From Kiritimatiellota bacterium (GTDB lineage: Bacteria > Verrucomicrobiota > Kiritimatiellia > Kiritimatiellales > Tichowtungiaceae), in assembly GCA_014381785.1 (NCBI GenBank), contig JACNKZ010000056.1, positions 1-52,865 of the forward strand: a stretch of 52,865 nucleotides of DNA, given 5' to 3'. The notes under the pieces were generated by a model that did no database searches, was not told the DNA's origin, and worked only from the letters and a program-made list of their open reading frames with translations. Shown piece after piece: positions 43,503-52,865 of the stretch. Every line of letters begins with the position of its first letter. Within the stretch, counting starts at the first letter, position 1. The translations under genes were made by a program, and so were the position numbers.

Positions 43503-44320
43503 TCCGCCCCCCCGTCGTCTGCGCTGACAAACACCACATCCGTCAAATTAATGACCGCCTGCGGCAGAATATCGGCCACCTGATAGAGCCCGGCTTCTTC
43601 CGTGCTGATACTCTCAATATACCCGATGATCACATCGCGGGGAAACACTCCACCCAGTCCGGAGGTGACCACTTCGTCGCCAACCCGTATCGGCGTATCT
43701 TTATGAATAAAGCGCATGCGGGCAATCGGATACCCCTTCAGGTTAACCCCCTGCCCGGTTACAAGGCCGAACGATCCGGTGCGGCTGATGCGCGCGGACA
43801 CACTGCAGGCCGGGTCGGAAAGCAGAAGCACCTCCGCGGTGCGGGCGGAAACCTCCGCGGTGCGGCCGATGAGTCCGTCCGGAGAAATGACCGCGCGGTT
43901 GTTCAGCACGCCGTCGCGGGTTCCTTTGGCCAGTCGGACGCTTTGCCACCAACCGCTGATACTTCGCGCCGCGACTTCGGCGGGAATCAGCATTTTGGTT
44001 TGTCGTTCGTGGAAGGCCAGAGCTTGCCGAAGCTTGAGGTTTTCCGCTTCGATATTTTTGTTCAGACGGGATTCCGCCTGCAACTTAACCACCTCTTCGT
44101 AGAGGCGCCGGTTTTCTTCAGCCAGTCCGCCGAAACCGCGCACACTGTCCGCACCCGCTTTCAGGCTGCGGCCTGTTTTGAGCATGCCGGATTGCACCGG
44201 AGTGATCAGATTTTTGAACACACCTTTAACCCGGGCGGTGCAACCGTCCGGTAACAGGAAGATCAGGAGCAGCGCGCACGCTGCCGCAATCCATTTCAAA
44301 ACCGTTTTTTGTCCAACCAT
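43499..44320 (-). CDS. mreC: Rod shape-determining protein MreC
   Basis: 273 residues: membrane anchor (about 8-25), coiled coil (about 65-105, NRRLYEEVVKLQAES) and two beta-barrel subdomains (VRLAKGTRDGVLNNRAVISP, then DGLIGRTAEVS and GDEVVTSGLGGVFPRDVIIG). Periplasmic scaffold linking MreB to PBP2. About 70 bp separate it from mreB. Confidence 0.94.
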   Translation of the reverse strand: MVGQKTVLKWIAAACALLLIFLLPDGCTARVKGVFKNLITPVQSGMLKTGRSLKAGADSVRGFGGLAEENRRLYEEVVKLQAESRLNKNIEAENLKLRQALAFHERQTKMLIPAEVAARSISGWWQSVRLAKGTRDGVLNNRAVISPDGLIGRTAEVSARTAEVLLLSDPACSVSARISRTGSFGLVTGQGVNLKGYPIARMRFIHKDTPIRVGDEVVTSGLGGVFPRDVIIGYIESISTEEAGLYQVADILPQAVINLTDVVFVSADDGGAE

Positions 44321-44392
44321 AGACCCGTTTCCGGTTCTTTCTCTGAGAACCTGAAGGGACGAATAGCTGAAACGGATGAAGCCGTGCGCGGT

Positions 44393-45654
<1,262 letters not shown>

Positions 45655-46254
45655 TCAGGGAGCGGCAAGACGTTGGGGATCGGCGGGGTTGGGCGGCTGT
45701 AGCCCGCGCTTGGCGGCCTCTTCGGCAAAGCGGGCCTGCCACGGCGGAGAATAGTTGTTGCCCATCCGGTCGAGATCCTGGAGCGAACGGTAATCGCGCG
45801 TTACGCAGAACGGGTCGGGCGTGGGCGGCAAGCCGAGCGAAAAAGCGGCCGCGCGCATTACCATGCGGCGAATCCGTCCGGTGAAAACTTCAGTATCATC
45901 TGTATAAAGCGCCTTGGCATTGATGATGGCGATGCCGCTGTCCGCATTCACCGTCAGGTGCTCTTCGCCATCTAATTCGGCCACAACAATGTACGCCACA
46001 TCATTTTCCTGTTTCGCCTGCACGGCGGCGTTTTCCAAGGTTTGGAAATCTCCTAGTCCAGCCAGCTGCGGATTGTCGATCACCCGCACCGGAACGCGCA
46101 GCTCTTGCTGAGCAAAGGCCCGCGCCTGCTCCAGCACCGTGGCATCCACCACGGTGGCGTTTACAATCGTCAGTGTTTGCTCCTGCGTTCCCTGTGAACT
46201 CTGCAAACAACCTGTCAGAAGAAGCCCCATCAAAATCCAAAAAATCTTACGCAT
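45655..46254 (-). CDS. Lipoprotein resembling an archaemetzincin without zinc ligands
   Basis: 199 residues from ATG 46254, which follows AAAGGAG. Lipobox LLTGC (Cys16). The C-terminal half resembles peptidase M54 (archaemetzincin): the region that would carry HExxHxLGL reads MRAAAFSLGL (133-142), followed by DPFCV and RSLQDLDRMGNNYSPPWQARF, in the place of the family's cysteine-rich block. The His and Glu and all but one Cys are missing, so it would not bind zinc or cleave peptides. A TTTTCCAA palindrome is translated as DFQTLEN (70-75). Divergent from the gsp operon. Confidence 0.55.
   Translation of the reverse strand: MRKIFWILMGLLLTGCLQSSQGTQEQTLTIVNATVVDATVLEQARAFAQQELRVPVRVIDNPQLAGLGDFQTLENAAVQAKQENDVAYIVVAELDGEEHLTVNADSGIAIINAKALYTDDTEVFTGRIRRMVMRAAAFSLGLPPTPDPFCVTRDYRSLQDLDRMGNNYSPPWQARFAEEAAKRGLQPPNPADPQRLAAP
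46031..46048. repeat. TTTTCCAA palindrome inside the lipoprotein gene
   Basis: TTTTCCAAGGTTTGGAAA, kept in frame in the coding sequence. Confidence 0.75.
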
Positions 46255-46328
46255 TAAAAAACTCCTTTTATCCATGAATCACGGTTAGTATTCTTCCTCT
46301 TTCGAGATACAAATTTCAAATCTGTTTT

Positions 46329-47573
46329 ATGCCTACTTTCAACTATATCGCACGAAGCGCTGCTGGAAAACGGGTGGACGGCACACTGGATGCCGCCGAC
46401 CGCAACAACGCCATGCTGATGCTTCAGCAAATGGAGTGCACCCCTCTTTCGCTGAACCAGGCCGGCGAAGTGCCCTCAAAGCACGCGTCCCTTAAAACCC
46501 GCTTTAAGTTCAACCTTTCGACCGGCCACACGGCCCGCATGAAACCGCGGGCCATGCTGCTGTTCAGCCGTGAGATGGCCGATCTGCTCGCGTCCGGCAT
46601 GACGCTCGGGCGCGCGCTCCACACGCTGGCGCGGCGCGATTCCGAAAGCACCTACAAGGCGATTGTCTCTCGTCTGCGCGATGAGGTGGTTCAGGGTAGC
46701 GCACTGTCCGACGCACTCCGGATTTATCCCGACACCTTTCCTCAGCTCTACGTGAGCATGGTGCGCGCCGGGGAAGCCAGCGGCGCACTGGCGGACGCAC
46801 TGACCGGGCTATGTATTCACTACGAACGGGTTCAGCAGGCGCGCGGCAAGGTCGTTCAAGCCATGATCTACCCGGCGATTGTCCTGGCGGTCGGCGTGCT
46901 TTCAGTCGTCGGGCTGATGATTTTTATTGTGCCGAAATTCTCCACCATCTTTGACGAGCTCGGAGGCGCCATGCCCCTGCCCACCCGCATTCTGATGGGC
47001 ATCAGTAACGGGCTGATCGACTACGGTTGGCTGATTCTGCTCATTCTATTCGGTGCCGGAGTGGCTTTCCGCCAGTATCTGCGCACCGCCGACGGACAGA
47101 AATGGCTGGATGGACAACAGCTGAAAATGCCGGTGGTTTCAAAAATCGCCCGCGCCAACGCCTTTGCCCATTTTGCCCGGACACTCGAAACGCTCATCCG
47201 CAACGGCGTGCCGATTTTGAAAGCGCTGACGATCTCCGAAGAGACGGTCGGCAACAGTGTAATTGCCGCGGAAATTGCCGACGCGCGCGCCCGCGTCACC
47301 GATGGCTCAAGCATCGCCGGGCCATTAGCCGCGGGCGGTGTGTTCCCTGAACTGCTGACGGATATGCTGGCCGTTGGCGAGGAAACCGGCGACCTGCCCG
47401 GCGCGCTCTCGCAGATTGCGCGGCGTTATGATGAAGAACTCGATTTCAGTATTAAAATTTTAACCACGGTAATGGAGCCGGTGCTGATTCTCGGCGTTGC
47501 GCTGATTATCGGGTTTGTGGCTATCAGTATGCTGATGGCGGTGTTTGATCTAACCAGCGGCCTAGGGGTCTGA
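46329..47573 (+). CDS. gspF: Type II secretion inner-membrane platform protein GspF
   Basis: 414 residues. It opens FNYIARSAAGKRVDGTLDA, has two T2SSF domains (about 75-200 and 280-400; LFSREMADLLASGMTLGRAL and FARTLETLIRNGVPILKALT) and three membrane helices. It couples the ATPase GspE to pseudopilus growth. First gene of the gsp run; no gspE is visible in the window, so the ATPase must lie elsewhere. Confidence 0.94.
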   Translation: MPTFNYIARSAAGKRVDGTLDAADRNNAMLMLQQMECTPLSLNQAGEVPSKHASLKTRFKFNLSTGHTARMKPRAMLLFSREMADLLASGMTLGRALHTLARRDSESTYKAIVSRLRDEVVQGSALSDALRIYPDTFPQLYVSMVRAGEASGALADALTGLCIHYERVQQARGKVVQAMIYPAIVLAVGVLSVVGLMIFIVPKFSTIFDELGGAMPLPTRILMGISNGLIDYGWLILLILFGAGVAFRQYLRTADGQKWLDGQQLKMPVVSKIARANAFAHFARTLETLIRNGVPILKALTISEETVGNSVIAAEIADARARVTDGSSIAGPLAAGGVFPELLTDMLAVGEETGDLPGALSQIARRYDEELDFSIKILTTVMEPVLILGVALIIGFVAISMLMAVFDLTSGLGV

Positions 47574-47590
47574 AACAAGGAGGAAAAACT

Positions 47591-47974
47591 ATGTTGAATC
47601 GAAAACTTAAAAAACGCGGTGGCTTTACGCTGATCGAAATCATGCTCGTAATCGTCATCATCGGCATCATCGTCGGAATCGCCGCGCCGAAAATCGGCGG
47701 CAAACTGGGCAAGGCGCAGAATGTCGCCGCGCGCGCCAGTCTGAAAGCGGTGGAGACCGCCGTCCAAAGTTATGAAATGGACAACCTGCGCCTGCCGGAC
47801 AGTCTCGACGATCTGACCAAACAGAAAGACGGCAACGGTCCCTATCTCAAACCCAGTGAGCTGATGGATCCGTGGAGCCAGAAATTCCAGTACTCCAAAG
47901 GCGGCGCGCACGGAATGGGATTCGACCTGTCCACCACCTCTCCCGACGGCGAACAGTTCAATAACTGGGACTAA
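47591..47974 (+). CDS. gspG: Major pseudopilin GspG
   Basis: 127 residues. Short basic leader KKRGG followed by FTLIEIMLVIVIIGIIVGIA, a class III prepilin start with Glu5, and the GspG ending (KFQYSKGGAHGMGFDLSTTS, then PDGEQFNNW). It forms the body of the pseudopilus after cleavage by a prepilin peptidase. AAGGAGG precedes the ATG, fitting high expression. Confidence 0.95.
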   Translation: MLNRKLKKRGGFTLIEIMLVIVIIGIIVGIAAPKIGGKLGKAQNVAARASLKAVETAVQSYEMDNLRLPDSLDDLTKQKDGNGPYLKPSELMDPWSQKFQYSKGGAHGMGFDLSTTSPDGEQFNNWD

Positions 47975-48059
47975 CGGGAATGGAATGTTGGATTAACGGA
48001 GTGATGGAATAATGGAAAACAAAAATTCAACATTCCCCTATTCCAACAATCCACTCTCC
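47972..48059. repeat. GGAAT-rich word repeats between gspG and gspH
   Basis: GGAATGTTG (47982-47990) pairs with CAACATTCC (48028-48036), and TGGAATA (48005-48011) with TATTCCA (48039-48045). The stretch runs into the first codons of gspH, giving the leader STFPYSNNPLS. Confidence 0.65.
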
Positions 48060-48494
48060 CGAGGGTTTACTTTGATCGAGATCATGCTGGTGGTGGTGAT
48101 TATCCTGATCGTCACCGGGGTGGCCGTGCCGAAGCTGAGCGGATCTTTCAGCTCCACCCGCATGAAGGATGCGGTCCGCTCCACGATTCGGGTGGCCCGC
48201 TACGCGCGCAGCATGGCCATTCTCGAGCAGGCCGACTGCACACTCTCCTTTGCCGCCAACCGCATCTTGCTCACCACCACCAATGCCACACTGGCCTCAC
48301 GCCGCCTGCCGGACGAAATCAAAATCACCGACTTTGAAAATATGGCGGACAAGAATATAGAGGGGAAGAACGTGCTCTTTTATTCCTCCGGAATGAACGA
48401 CGGGTTCGAACTGACCCTTAGCGATGATAAAAACCGCCACCACACTATCACCTGCAATCCCATCACCGGAAAAGTAACTTTGGAAGAGGATTAA
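48012..48494 (+). CDS. gspH: Minor pseudopilin GspH
   Basis: 160 residues. Prepilin start RGFTLIEIMLVVVIILIV after a 17-residue leader that is repeat-derived. The GspH-like body has ASRRLPDEIKI and FYSSGMNDGFELTLSDD. Minor pseudopilin near the pilus tip or body. Its stop overlaps the next start (TAATG). Confidence 0.85.
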   Translation: MENKNSTFPYSNNPLSRGFTLIEIMLVVVIILIVTGVAVPKLSGSFSSTRMKDAVRSTIRVARYARSMAILEQADCTLSFAANRILLTTTNATLASRRLPDEIKITDFENMADKNIEGKNVLFYSSGMNDGFELTLSDDKNRHHTITCNPITGKVTLEED

Positions 48495-49018
48495 TGGAAT
48501 ATCGGAGTAATGGAGTGTTGGAGTGCCGGTTAGTTTTTCCAAGGTTTGGAAAAGCTCCCATGCATTTTTCCAAGGTTTGGAAATCCAATACTCCAACACT
48601 CCCCTGCTCCACCACTCCTGCCCGCACCGCGGGCCTCACCCTCATCGAGGTGATGCTGGCGATTGTGATTCTGGGTGTCGGGGCCGGAACGCTGCTCGTG
48701 GCCACGGCGCGCTGCGTGGCCGTCGCCACCAAGGCCCGCCACTACAGCGCCGCGCACCGTCTGATGCTGCGAGTCGATGTAGAAAATCCCCTCACGCGCG
48801 GTGAGATTGAAGACGGTGTTGAATCCGGAACCTTTGACGACCGCTACAGCTGGGAGCGCGAAATTCTGGAAAGTGAAAATGAAGACCGCGAGGGACTCTA
48901 CACCATCCGCACCCGGGTCAGCTGGTCCGCCCGCGGGCGCGACGCCTTTGAAGAAGCGGTCACCTACTTATATGTTTCGCCCAAAAAGGCTCCGCCGCAC
49001 CGCATGAGGAGTCGCTGA
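48494..49018 (+). CDS. gspI: Minor pseudopilin GspI-like with repeat-expanded leader
   Basis: 174 residues. The prepilin motif GLTLIEVMLAIVILGVGAGT starts only at about residue 47. The 46-residue leader is made of repeats: GGAGTGTTGGAGT words and two TTTTCCAA palindromes read as FPRFGK and FSKVWK. Either the long leader is removed as usual or translation begins later. Order (third pseudopilin) and size support GspI. The stop overlaps the gspJ start. Confidence 0.78.
   Translation: MEYRSNGVLECRLVFPRFGKAPMHFSKVWKSNTPTLPCSTTPARTAGLTLIEVMLAIVILGVGAGTLLVATARCVAVATKARHYSAAHRLMLRVDVENPLTRGEIEDGVESGTFDDRYSWEREILESENEDREGLYTIRTRVSWSARGRDAFEEAVTYLYVSPKKAPPHRMRSR
48512..48602. repeat. 13-bp inverted repeat enclosing two palindromes
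   Basis: GGAGTGTTGGAGT (48512-48524) and ACTCCAACACTCC (48590-48602) pair perfectly. The 65-nt loop carries the palindrome copies 48534-48553 and 48565-48583, starting 31 bp apart. The whole nested element lies within the gspI leader codons. Confidence 0.85.
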
Positions 49019-49674
49019 TGAAACGTCGCGGATTCACCCTGCTGGAGATCATGATTGCGATTGTGATTCTACTGATTGCTCTGACCGTGGCCTGGCAGAC
49101 CTTGTCCACCACCACCCGCGCGTGGACCTCGGCACGGGAGCTGATGGATAGCACGCATCACGGCGACTTTGTGATGACTCAGCTCGCCGCCTCCCTGCGC
49201 TCCATGGCTTTTTTCGACTCCCGGTCCGGCAAATACGGCTTCCGGATGGACAACGTGTCGGGAGAATACGGCGAGCATTCCATTAGTTGGGTGACCGCCA
49301 GCGGAGCGTTTATCCCGCGCGGGGAATTTGCAGAACACGGACTGCATCGCATTGAAGTCGGCGCCGGCAGGGACGACGACGGCAATGAGGGTCTATTGGT
49401 TACCATCTGGCCGCATCTGGCAGACGAAGACGACGTGGAGAAGAAAAGCTGGGCGATCAGTGAGAACATCAAAGGCCTCACGTGCAACGTGTACAACCTC
49501 GAAGACGAGGACTGGGACAACGAGTGGGAGAACACCAATGCCATTCCCGGACTGATCGAAATTACGCTCTACGCCGATCCGCTTGAGCAAGGGGATGATC
49601 CGATTGAATACCGCCAGCTGATCGAAATCCCGCTCGGCCCGCCGGTCACCAACAAGGTGGATTCACCGCTTTAA
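49018..49674 (+). CDS. gspJ: Minor pseudopilin GspJ
   Basis: 218 residues. Short leader KRRG, then FTLLEIMIAIVILLIALTVA. A longer body with a Trp-rich, acidic C-terminal half (YNLEDEDWDNEWENTN) and IEITLYADPLEQG. Forms the tip complex with GspI and GspK. Confidence 0.88.
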   Translation: MKRRGFTLLEIMIAIVILLIALTVAWQTLSTTTRAWTSARELMDSTHHGDFVMTQLAASLRSMAFFDSRSGKYGFRMDNVSGEYGEHSISWVTASGAFIPRGEFAEHGLHRIEVGAGRDDDGNEGLLVTIWPHLADEDDVEKKSWAISENIKGLTCNVYNLEDEDWDNEWENTNAIPGLIEITLYADPLEQGDDPIEYRQLIEIPLGPPVTNKVDSPL

Positions 49675-49684
49675 GAAAAGCCCC

Positions 49685-49759
49685 TAGGCTATCGGCTTTA
49701 GACCTTGGGCCGGGAAAAACAGAAAGACTGAAAATTTGAAACCTAAAGCCAATAGCCTA
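49685..49759. repeat. 17-bp inverted repeat at the gspK start
   Basis: TAGGCTATCGGCTTTAG (49685-49701) and CTAAAGCCAATAGCCTA (49743-49759) match in 16 of 17 pairs. The right arm encodes the first residues of GspK. It could form a hairpin that hides the gspK ribosome site or start. Confidence 0.8.
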
Positions 49760-50740
49760 AAGCCTAATGACTCGCGCAGCGGGGTCGCCCTGATCGTCGT
49801 GATGTGGGTGCTGGTGATCGTGTCGCTCATTGTCAGCTCGTTTGCGTTTGAAATGAAGCTGGAGTCAAACATCATTACCGCGCAGCGCAAACGCTTTAAA
49901 GCGGATCAACTGGCGCGGGCGGGCATTGAGCTGGCCAAGGCCATGATCGCGTTTAAAGAAGATCCGCTGGAAGGCGATGAGGTGATCTATGATGACCCCT
50001 GGCTGGCGCAGGCCGCGAAAATTGATGAGGGCGTTCCGATCACCTATTCCGAAAAACTGGGTGGTGGAACCATCACGCTGAACATTGATTTTGAAAAAGG
50101 CCGGCGTAGCATTCGCAAGCTCGACGCGGATGGATGGCACGAGCTTTTTGCGCAGACCGGCATTCCCTCGTCAGACTGGGATGAACTCTACGGCTGCCTG
50201 GTCGACTGGCAGGATGAAAACGATCTGTCTCAGCTTAACGGCGCGGAGTCGGACGACTCATTCTATCGTGAGCGCGGTTATAAATGCAAAAACGCTCCGG
50301 TGGATACCATCGATGAGCTCCTGTTAATTAAAGGGTGGACGGAAGAGATTGTGTACGGAACCCCTCCGGAAAAAATGGAAGAAACCGAGTATCCTCTCAC
50401 CGGGCTGGCTCACACCCTGACGATCTGGGGTGATGGCAAGGTCAACCCGAACAGTGCAAGCGAGACCGTGCTTCGCAGCCTGTATCTGAGTGAAGGCATG
50501 ATCGAAGCCATTCTGGAAATGCGCCTCGGCCCGGACGGGGAATATGGAACCGACGATGACGGTCTGACACAAGAGGATTTTGACGCGCTCGGACTGGACA
50601 ATACGCTCTTCACGCTCCGGCCGGAATATGCCACCGTCACCGTCGAAGGAGAGATGGGCGGAACCGTAAGTAAAATCTACTCGGTTTTTAGACTCGGCGA
50701 ACAGGAGCCGACTCCTCTATTCTGGCTTGAAGAACGTTAA
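49736..50740 (+). CDS. gspK: Pseudopilin tip protein GspK
   Basis: 334 residues starting with TTG. GVALIVVMWVLVIVSLIVSS is the GspK-type hydrophobic segment without Glu5. WHELFAQTGIPSSDWDELYG, VDWQDENDLSQLNGAESD and VNPNSASETVLRSLYLSEGM are the helical domain conserved in GspK. The leader PKANSLKPNDSRS comes from the inverted repeat above. Confidence 0.9.
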   Translation: MKPKANSLKPNDSRSGVALIVVMWVLVIVSLIVSSFAFEMKLESNIITAQRKRFKADQLARAGIELAKAMIAFKEDPLEGDEVIYDDPWLAQAAKIDEGVPITYSEKLGGGTITLNIDFEKGRRSIRKLDADGWHELFAQTGIPSSDWDELYGCLVDWQDENDLSQLNGAESDDSFYRERGYKCKNAPVDTIDELLLIKGWTEEIVYGTPPEKMEETEYPLTGLAHTLTIWGDGKVNPNSASETVLRSLYLSEGMIEAILEMRLGPDGEYGTDDDGLTQEDFDALGLDNTLFTLRPEYATVTVEGEMGGTVSKIYSVFRLGEQEPTPLFWLEER

Positions 50741-50743
50741 ACC

Positions 50744-52144
50744 ATGCTATTCAACATCCATACAACCGGCATTCACTACACCGACGAAATCGTCGAGTGG
50801 GCTGTGTTGCGTAAAAACCGCGCGGGAACCGAAAAACTCCGCGAGGGAACCCTCCCGATTCCGGAAGGGTTTTTCGACCGCGCGGATGCCCCGCTGTTCC
50901 CGGTCGACATGCTCGAGAACATCCGGAAAAACTTCCGCGGCATTGTGACTGTTTCCCTGCCCTCTTCCCGTTTGCTCATGCGCGTACTGGAGCTGCCCTC
51001 GGCGGATTCGGCGGAACTCGATGCAATGGTTGAACTGCAGGCGGATCAGATCTCCCCCTTCCCTGTCGACCAGCTCACCATCTCCTACGAAGTACTCCAC
51101 CAGACTGAAGAACACTCCCGCGTGCTGGTCGTTGCCGCGCCGCGCAAGGCGGTCGATGCGCTTGGCGTCCTGTTTAAAGAGAAAAGTATCTACATTCGCA
51201 GCCTGGATGCGGAAGTTCTGGTCTGGTGGAGTCTGCTGTCCACACATCAGAAAATCCCGGCCGAGGGCCGGGTATTGATTATTCTCGAAGAGCATACGGA
51301 GTTTTCCATTATTGTGGCCGACGACGGCGTGCCGGTCTGCTTTCGTTCGCTGGAGCTGTTTCATAATTTCACCGACCCCTCGGTTATGGCGGAAATCATC
51401 GAGGAAATCCGCTACACCCTGCTTTCTCTCGAAGCGGACTATGGGCACAGCGCCAACGTTCGGACAGAGGTCTGGAGTCAGGCGGAATTTCCCGCGGACC
51501 TGGTGCAAATGTTCGAAGAGCTTTCTCCCGGCGGAGTCATCCTGCACGATCTGGACACCCTTCCGCCGCTCTCCGAAGGGCTCGCCCTGCGCACGGTCGA
51601 CCGCAAGCAGCATCATGCCGAGCTCGTACCGCGCGAATGGGTCGAGTTCCAACGGCGGCGGCAGATCATGAAAATCGCCACCGCAGCCTCCATCGTGGTG
51701 CTCGGTATCTGGATGGCGGTGGTTTTTATAACTGGAGTGGTTTTCGCCTTCCAGAAAGTCTCAACCAAACGGGTCGAAAAAGAAGCGGCCCGTTATGCCG
51801 CTCCGGCCCGCGAGGCCCAGTTCGCGCGCGCCGAAAAAGAATCGCTCGAAAAATATGCCGACCGCAGCCACTCGGCACTCGAATGTCTGAGGCAGATCAC
51901 CGTGTCGCTGCCCGACGATCTTGAAATCAACTCGTTAGACTACACCAAGAACAAAGCCATCCGCCTGCGGGGCTCCGCATACGACACCACCCCGATCTAC
52001 ACCTATTTCCAGCGACTGGGAGCCTCCGCGCTCTTTGAGGGCATTAAAGATGAACGTCAGGAAAAACTCCGCCAGGGTGAACGGCCGGAAGGCTTTTCCG
52101 TCACCGTTTTACTTCCCGCTCCAGCCACGGAGGAAACCCCGTGA
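50744..52144 (+). CDS. gspL: GspL-like assembly protein (PilM-like plus PilN-like)
   Basis: 466 residues. An actin-like cytoplasmic domain (about 60-290, LELPSADSAELDAMVELQAD, then QISPFPVDQL), one membrane helix (about 307-330) and a periplasmic ferredoxin-like part (ECLRQITVSLPDDLEINSLD). It recruits the ATPase to the membrane platform. Starts 4 bp after gspK; overlaps gspM by 4 bp (GTGA). Confidence 0.82.
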   Translation: MLFNIHTTGIHYTDEIVEWAVLRKNRAGTEKLREGTLPIPEGFFDRADAPLFPVDMLENIRKNFRGIVTVSLPSSRLLMRVLELPSADSAELDAMVELQADQISPFPVDQLTISYEVLHQTEEHSRVLVVAAPRKAVDALGVLFKEKSIYIRSLDAEVLVWWSLLSTHQKIPAEGRVLIILEEHTEFSIIVADDGVPVCFRSLELFHNFTDPSVMAEIIEEIRYTLLSLEADYGHSANVRTEVWSQAEFPADLVQMFEELSPGGVILHDLDTLPPLSEGLALRTVDRKQHHAELVPREWVEFQRRRQIMKIATAASIVVLGIWMAVVFITGVVFAFQKVSTKRVEKEAARYAAPAREAQFARAEKESLEKYADRSHSALECLRQITVSLPDDLEINSLDYTKNKAIRLRGSAYDTTPIYTYFQRLGASALFEGIKDERQEKLRQGERPEGFSVTVLLPAPATEETP

Positions 52145-52686
52145 AAATTTCAAGACGTGAAATGCTCATCGGCGTGATTACGCTCTTTGCCGTTCTCTTC
52201 GGCCTGACCTATTGGATGGCCGGCGCAAAGATTACTGAGCAGCGTGAGTTAGCCGAAAAAAAAGTGCGTCTGCTGCGCCAGATTGAACTGCATAAACGAA
52301 TTCTGGCGGAACAGGAAAGCTGGACAGGCCGGCTGGCTGAACTCCAGCAGCAACTGCCGGTGTATGACCTGCGAAGCTCTGTCAGCGGTAAAATTCTGAC
52401 GACCATTAAAAGCATGGCGGACCGCAACGATTTGGATCTGACGAAAAGCCGGGCCGACAAGGAAAAACAGGTCGGCACACTCTATGAACTGAGCGTTATC
52501 TGCGACTGGCAAGGCGAGCTCGACGCATTGGTGCATTTTCTGCACGAGGTGAATGAGCAGGGTCTGCGCTTTGATATCCGCGAACTCTCCGTGCGCCCCG
52601 ATGCAAAACAGGTCGGCATGCTGCGCGGAGATATGATCATCGACTGCGCCTATCGCCGGGCCAACGCTGAGAAAACAGAAAATTGA
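52141..52686 (+). CDS. gspM: GspM/PilO-like inner-membrane assembly protein
   Basis: 181 residues from GTG. Membrane helix (about 8-28), coiled coil (about 30-75) and a small alpha/beta periplasmic domain (LYELSVICDWQGELDALVHF). It partners GspL in the inner-membrane platform. Similarity is structural more than sequence-based. Confidence 0.75.
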   Translation: MKISRREMLIGVITLFAVLFGLTYWMAGAKITEQRELAEKKVRLLRQIELHKRILAEQESWTGRLAELQQQLPVYDLRSSVSGKILTTIKSMADRNDLDLTKSRADKEKQVGTLYELSVICDWQGELDALVHFLHEVNEQGLRFDIRELSVRPDAKQVGMLRGDMIIDCAYRRANAEKTEN

Positions 52687-52692
52687 AACCCC

Positions 52693-52707
52693 AGCATAAC
52701 GTATGCT
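52693..52707. promoter_or_regulatory. 15-bp palindrome before the last gene
   Basis: AGCATA-ACG-TATGCT, 33 bp upstream of the final start codon. It could be an operator for the downstream gene; nothing else supports this. Confidence 0.3.
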
Positions 52708-52739
52708 ACATTGAGCGCCTTATAAACCGGGACTGAACC

Positions 52740-52865
52740 ATGAAAAAACAAATTGTGTATGGCCTGACCGCCGCCCTGATTCTGCTCGCCCCCTCCCTGC
52801 GGGCGCAAATGCCGCCCGGCATGGCTCCAGCCGCCATACCCGCTGCACAACAAAAGGCCCCGGAA
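52740..52865 (+). CDS. Exported protein, partial; possibly the secretin GspD
   Basis: 42 codons to the window end. KKQIVYGLTAALILLAPSLR then AQ is a clear signal peptide, followed by a Pro/Ala/Met-rich stretch. A gene with this start after gspM would often be the outer-membrane secretin, but no secretin sequence is visible yet. Confidence 0.6.
   Translation, partial: MKKQIVYGLTAALILLAPSLRAQMPPGMAPAAIPAAQQKAPE

Overview
The window looks like a chromosomal segment of a Gram-negative, rod-shaped bacterium, probably from the Verrucomicrobiota/Kiritimatiellota side of the PVC superphylum. The signs are lipid A genes using LpxI rather than LpxH, a TonB system with DUF3450 and TtpC-like parts, a type II secretion-like pseudopilus operon, a DUF2723 membrane protein, and heavy loading with short dispersed palindromes. 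This placement is inference from gene content, not a phylogenetic result.

Layout. 1-590: end of an unknown gene, then repeat-rich DNA. 591-3944: an MscS channel and a PHP-glycosyltransferase fusion on the opposite strand. 3945-11421: an accessory island. It holds a toxin-antitoxin pair whose toxin is broken by a 10-bp duplication, a mosaic of small repeats, a rhuM gene, and two cargo genes (a UvrD-like helicase and a zinc-ribbon membrane protein of unknown function). Each cargo gene is bracketed by what looks like the 3' tail of hsdS and the 5' head of hsdR, so the core of one or two type I restriction systems has been lost while the cargo stayed intact. 11422-14576: a GH67-like protein, a secreted protein and a methyltransferase-like protein.

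14580-28096: a PhoB-like regulator preceded by a palindrome and Pho-box-like repeats, then a secreted beta-helix protein and a long operon: lipoprotein, TonB-dependent receptor, DUF3450, LysM-ExbB fusion, ExbB, ExbD, TonB and TPR lipoprotein. Together these would energise uptake through one outer-membrane receptor. The Pho link is inferred from the adjacent regulator. 28093-37713: a lipid kinase, a DJ-1 protein, a NERD protein, a DUF2723/TPR membrane protein, lpxI-lpxB, and a large kinase-like membrane protein. 37714-38455: a gene-free stretch with DnaA-box-like sites, a hairpin, a dispersed repeat and a bidirectional terminator.

38456-45424 (minus strand): the cell-shape cluster mreB-mreC-mreD-mrdA-rodA-rng. 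45655-46254: a lipoprotein resembling an archaemetzincin without its zinc ligands. 46329-52865: a type II secretion-like operon gspF-G-H-I-J-K-L-M and the start of a further exported protein.

Two repeat families run through everything. One is a 19-20 bp palindrome, TTTTTCCAANNNTTGGAAAA, found between genes and inside at least four reading frames, often in pairs about 32 bp apart. The other is a 19-nt hairpin of 8-3-8 geometry after TGTAG, with stems that change but keep pairing.
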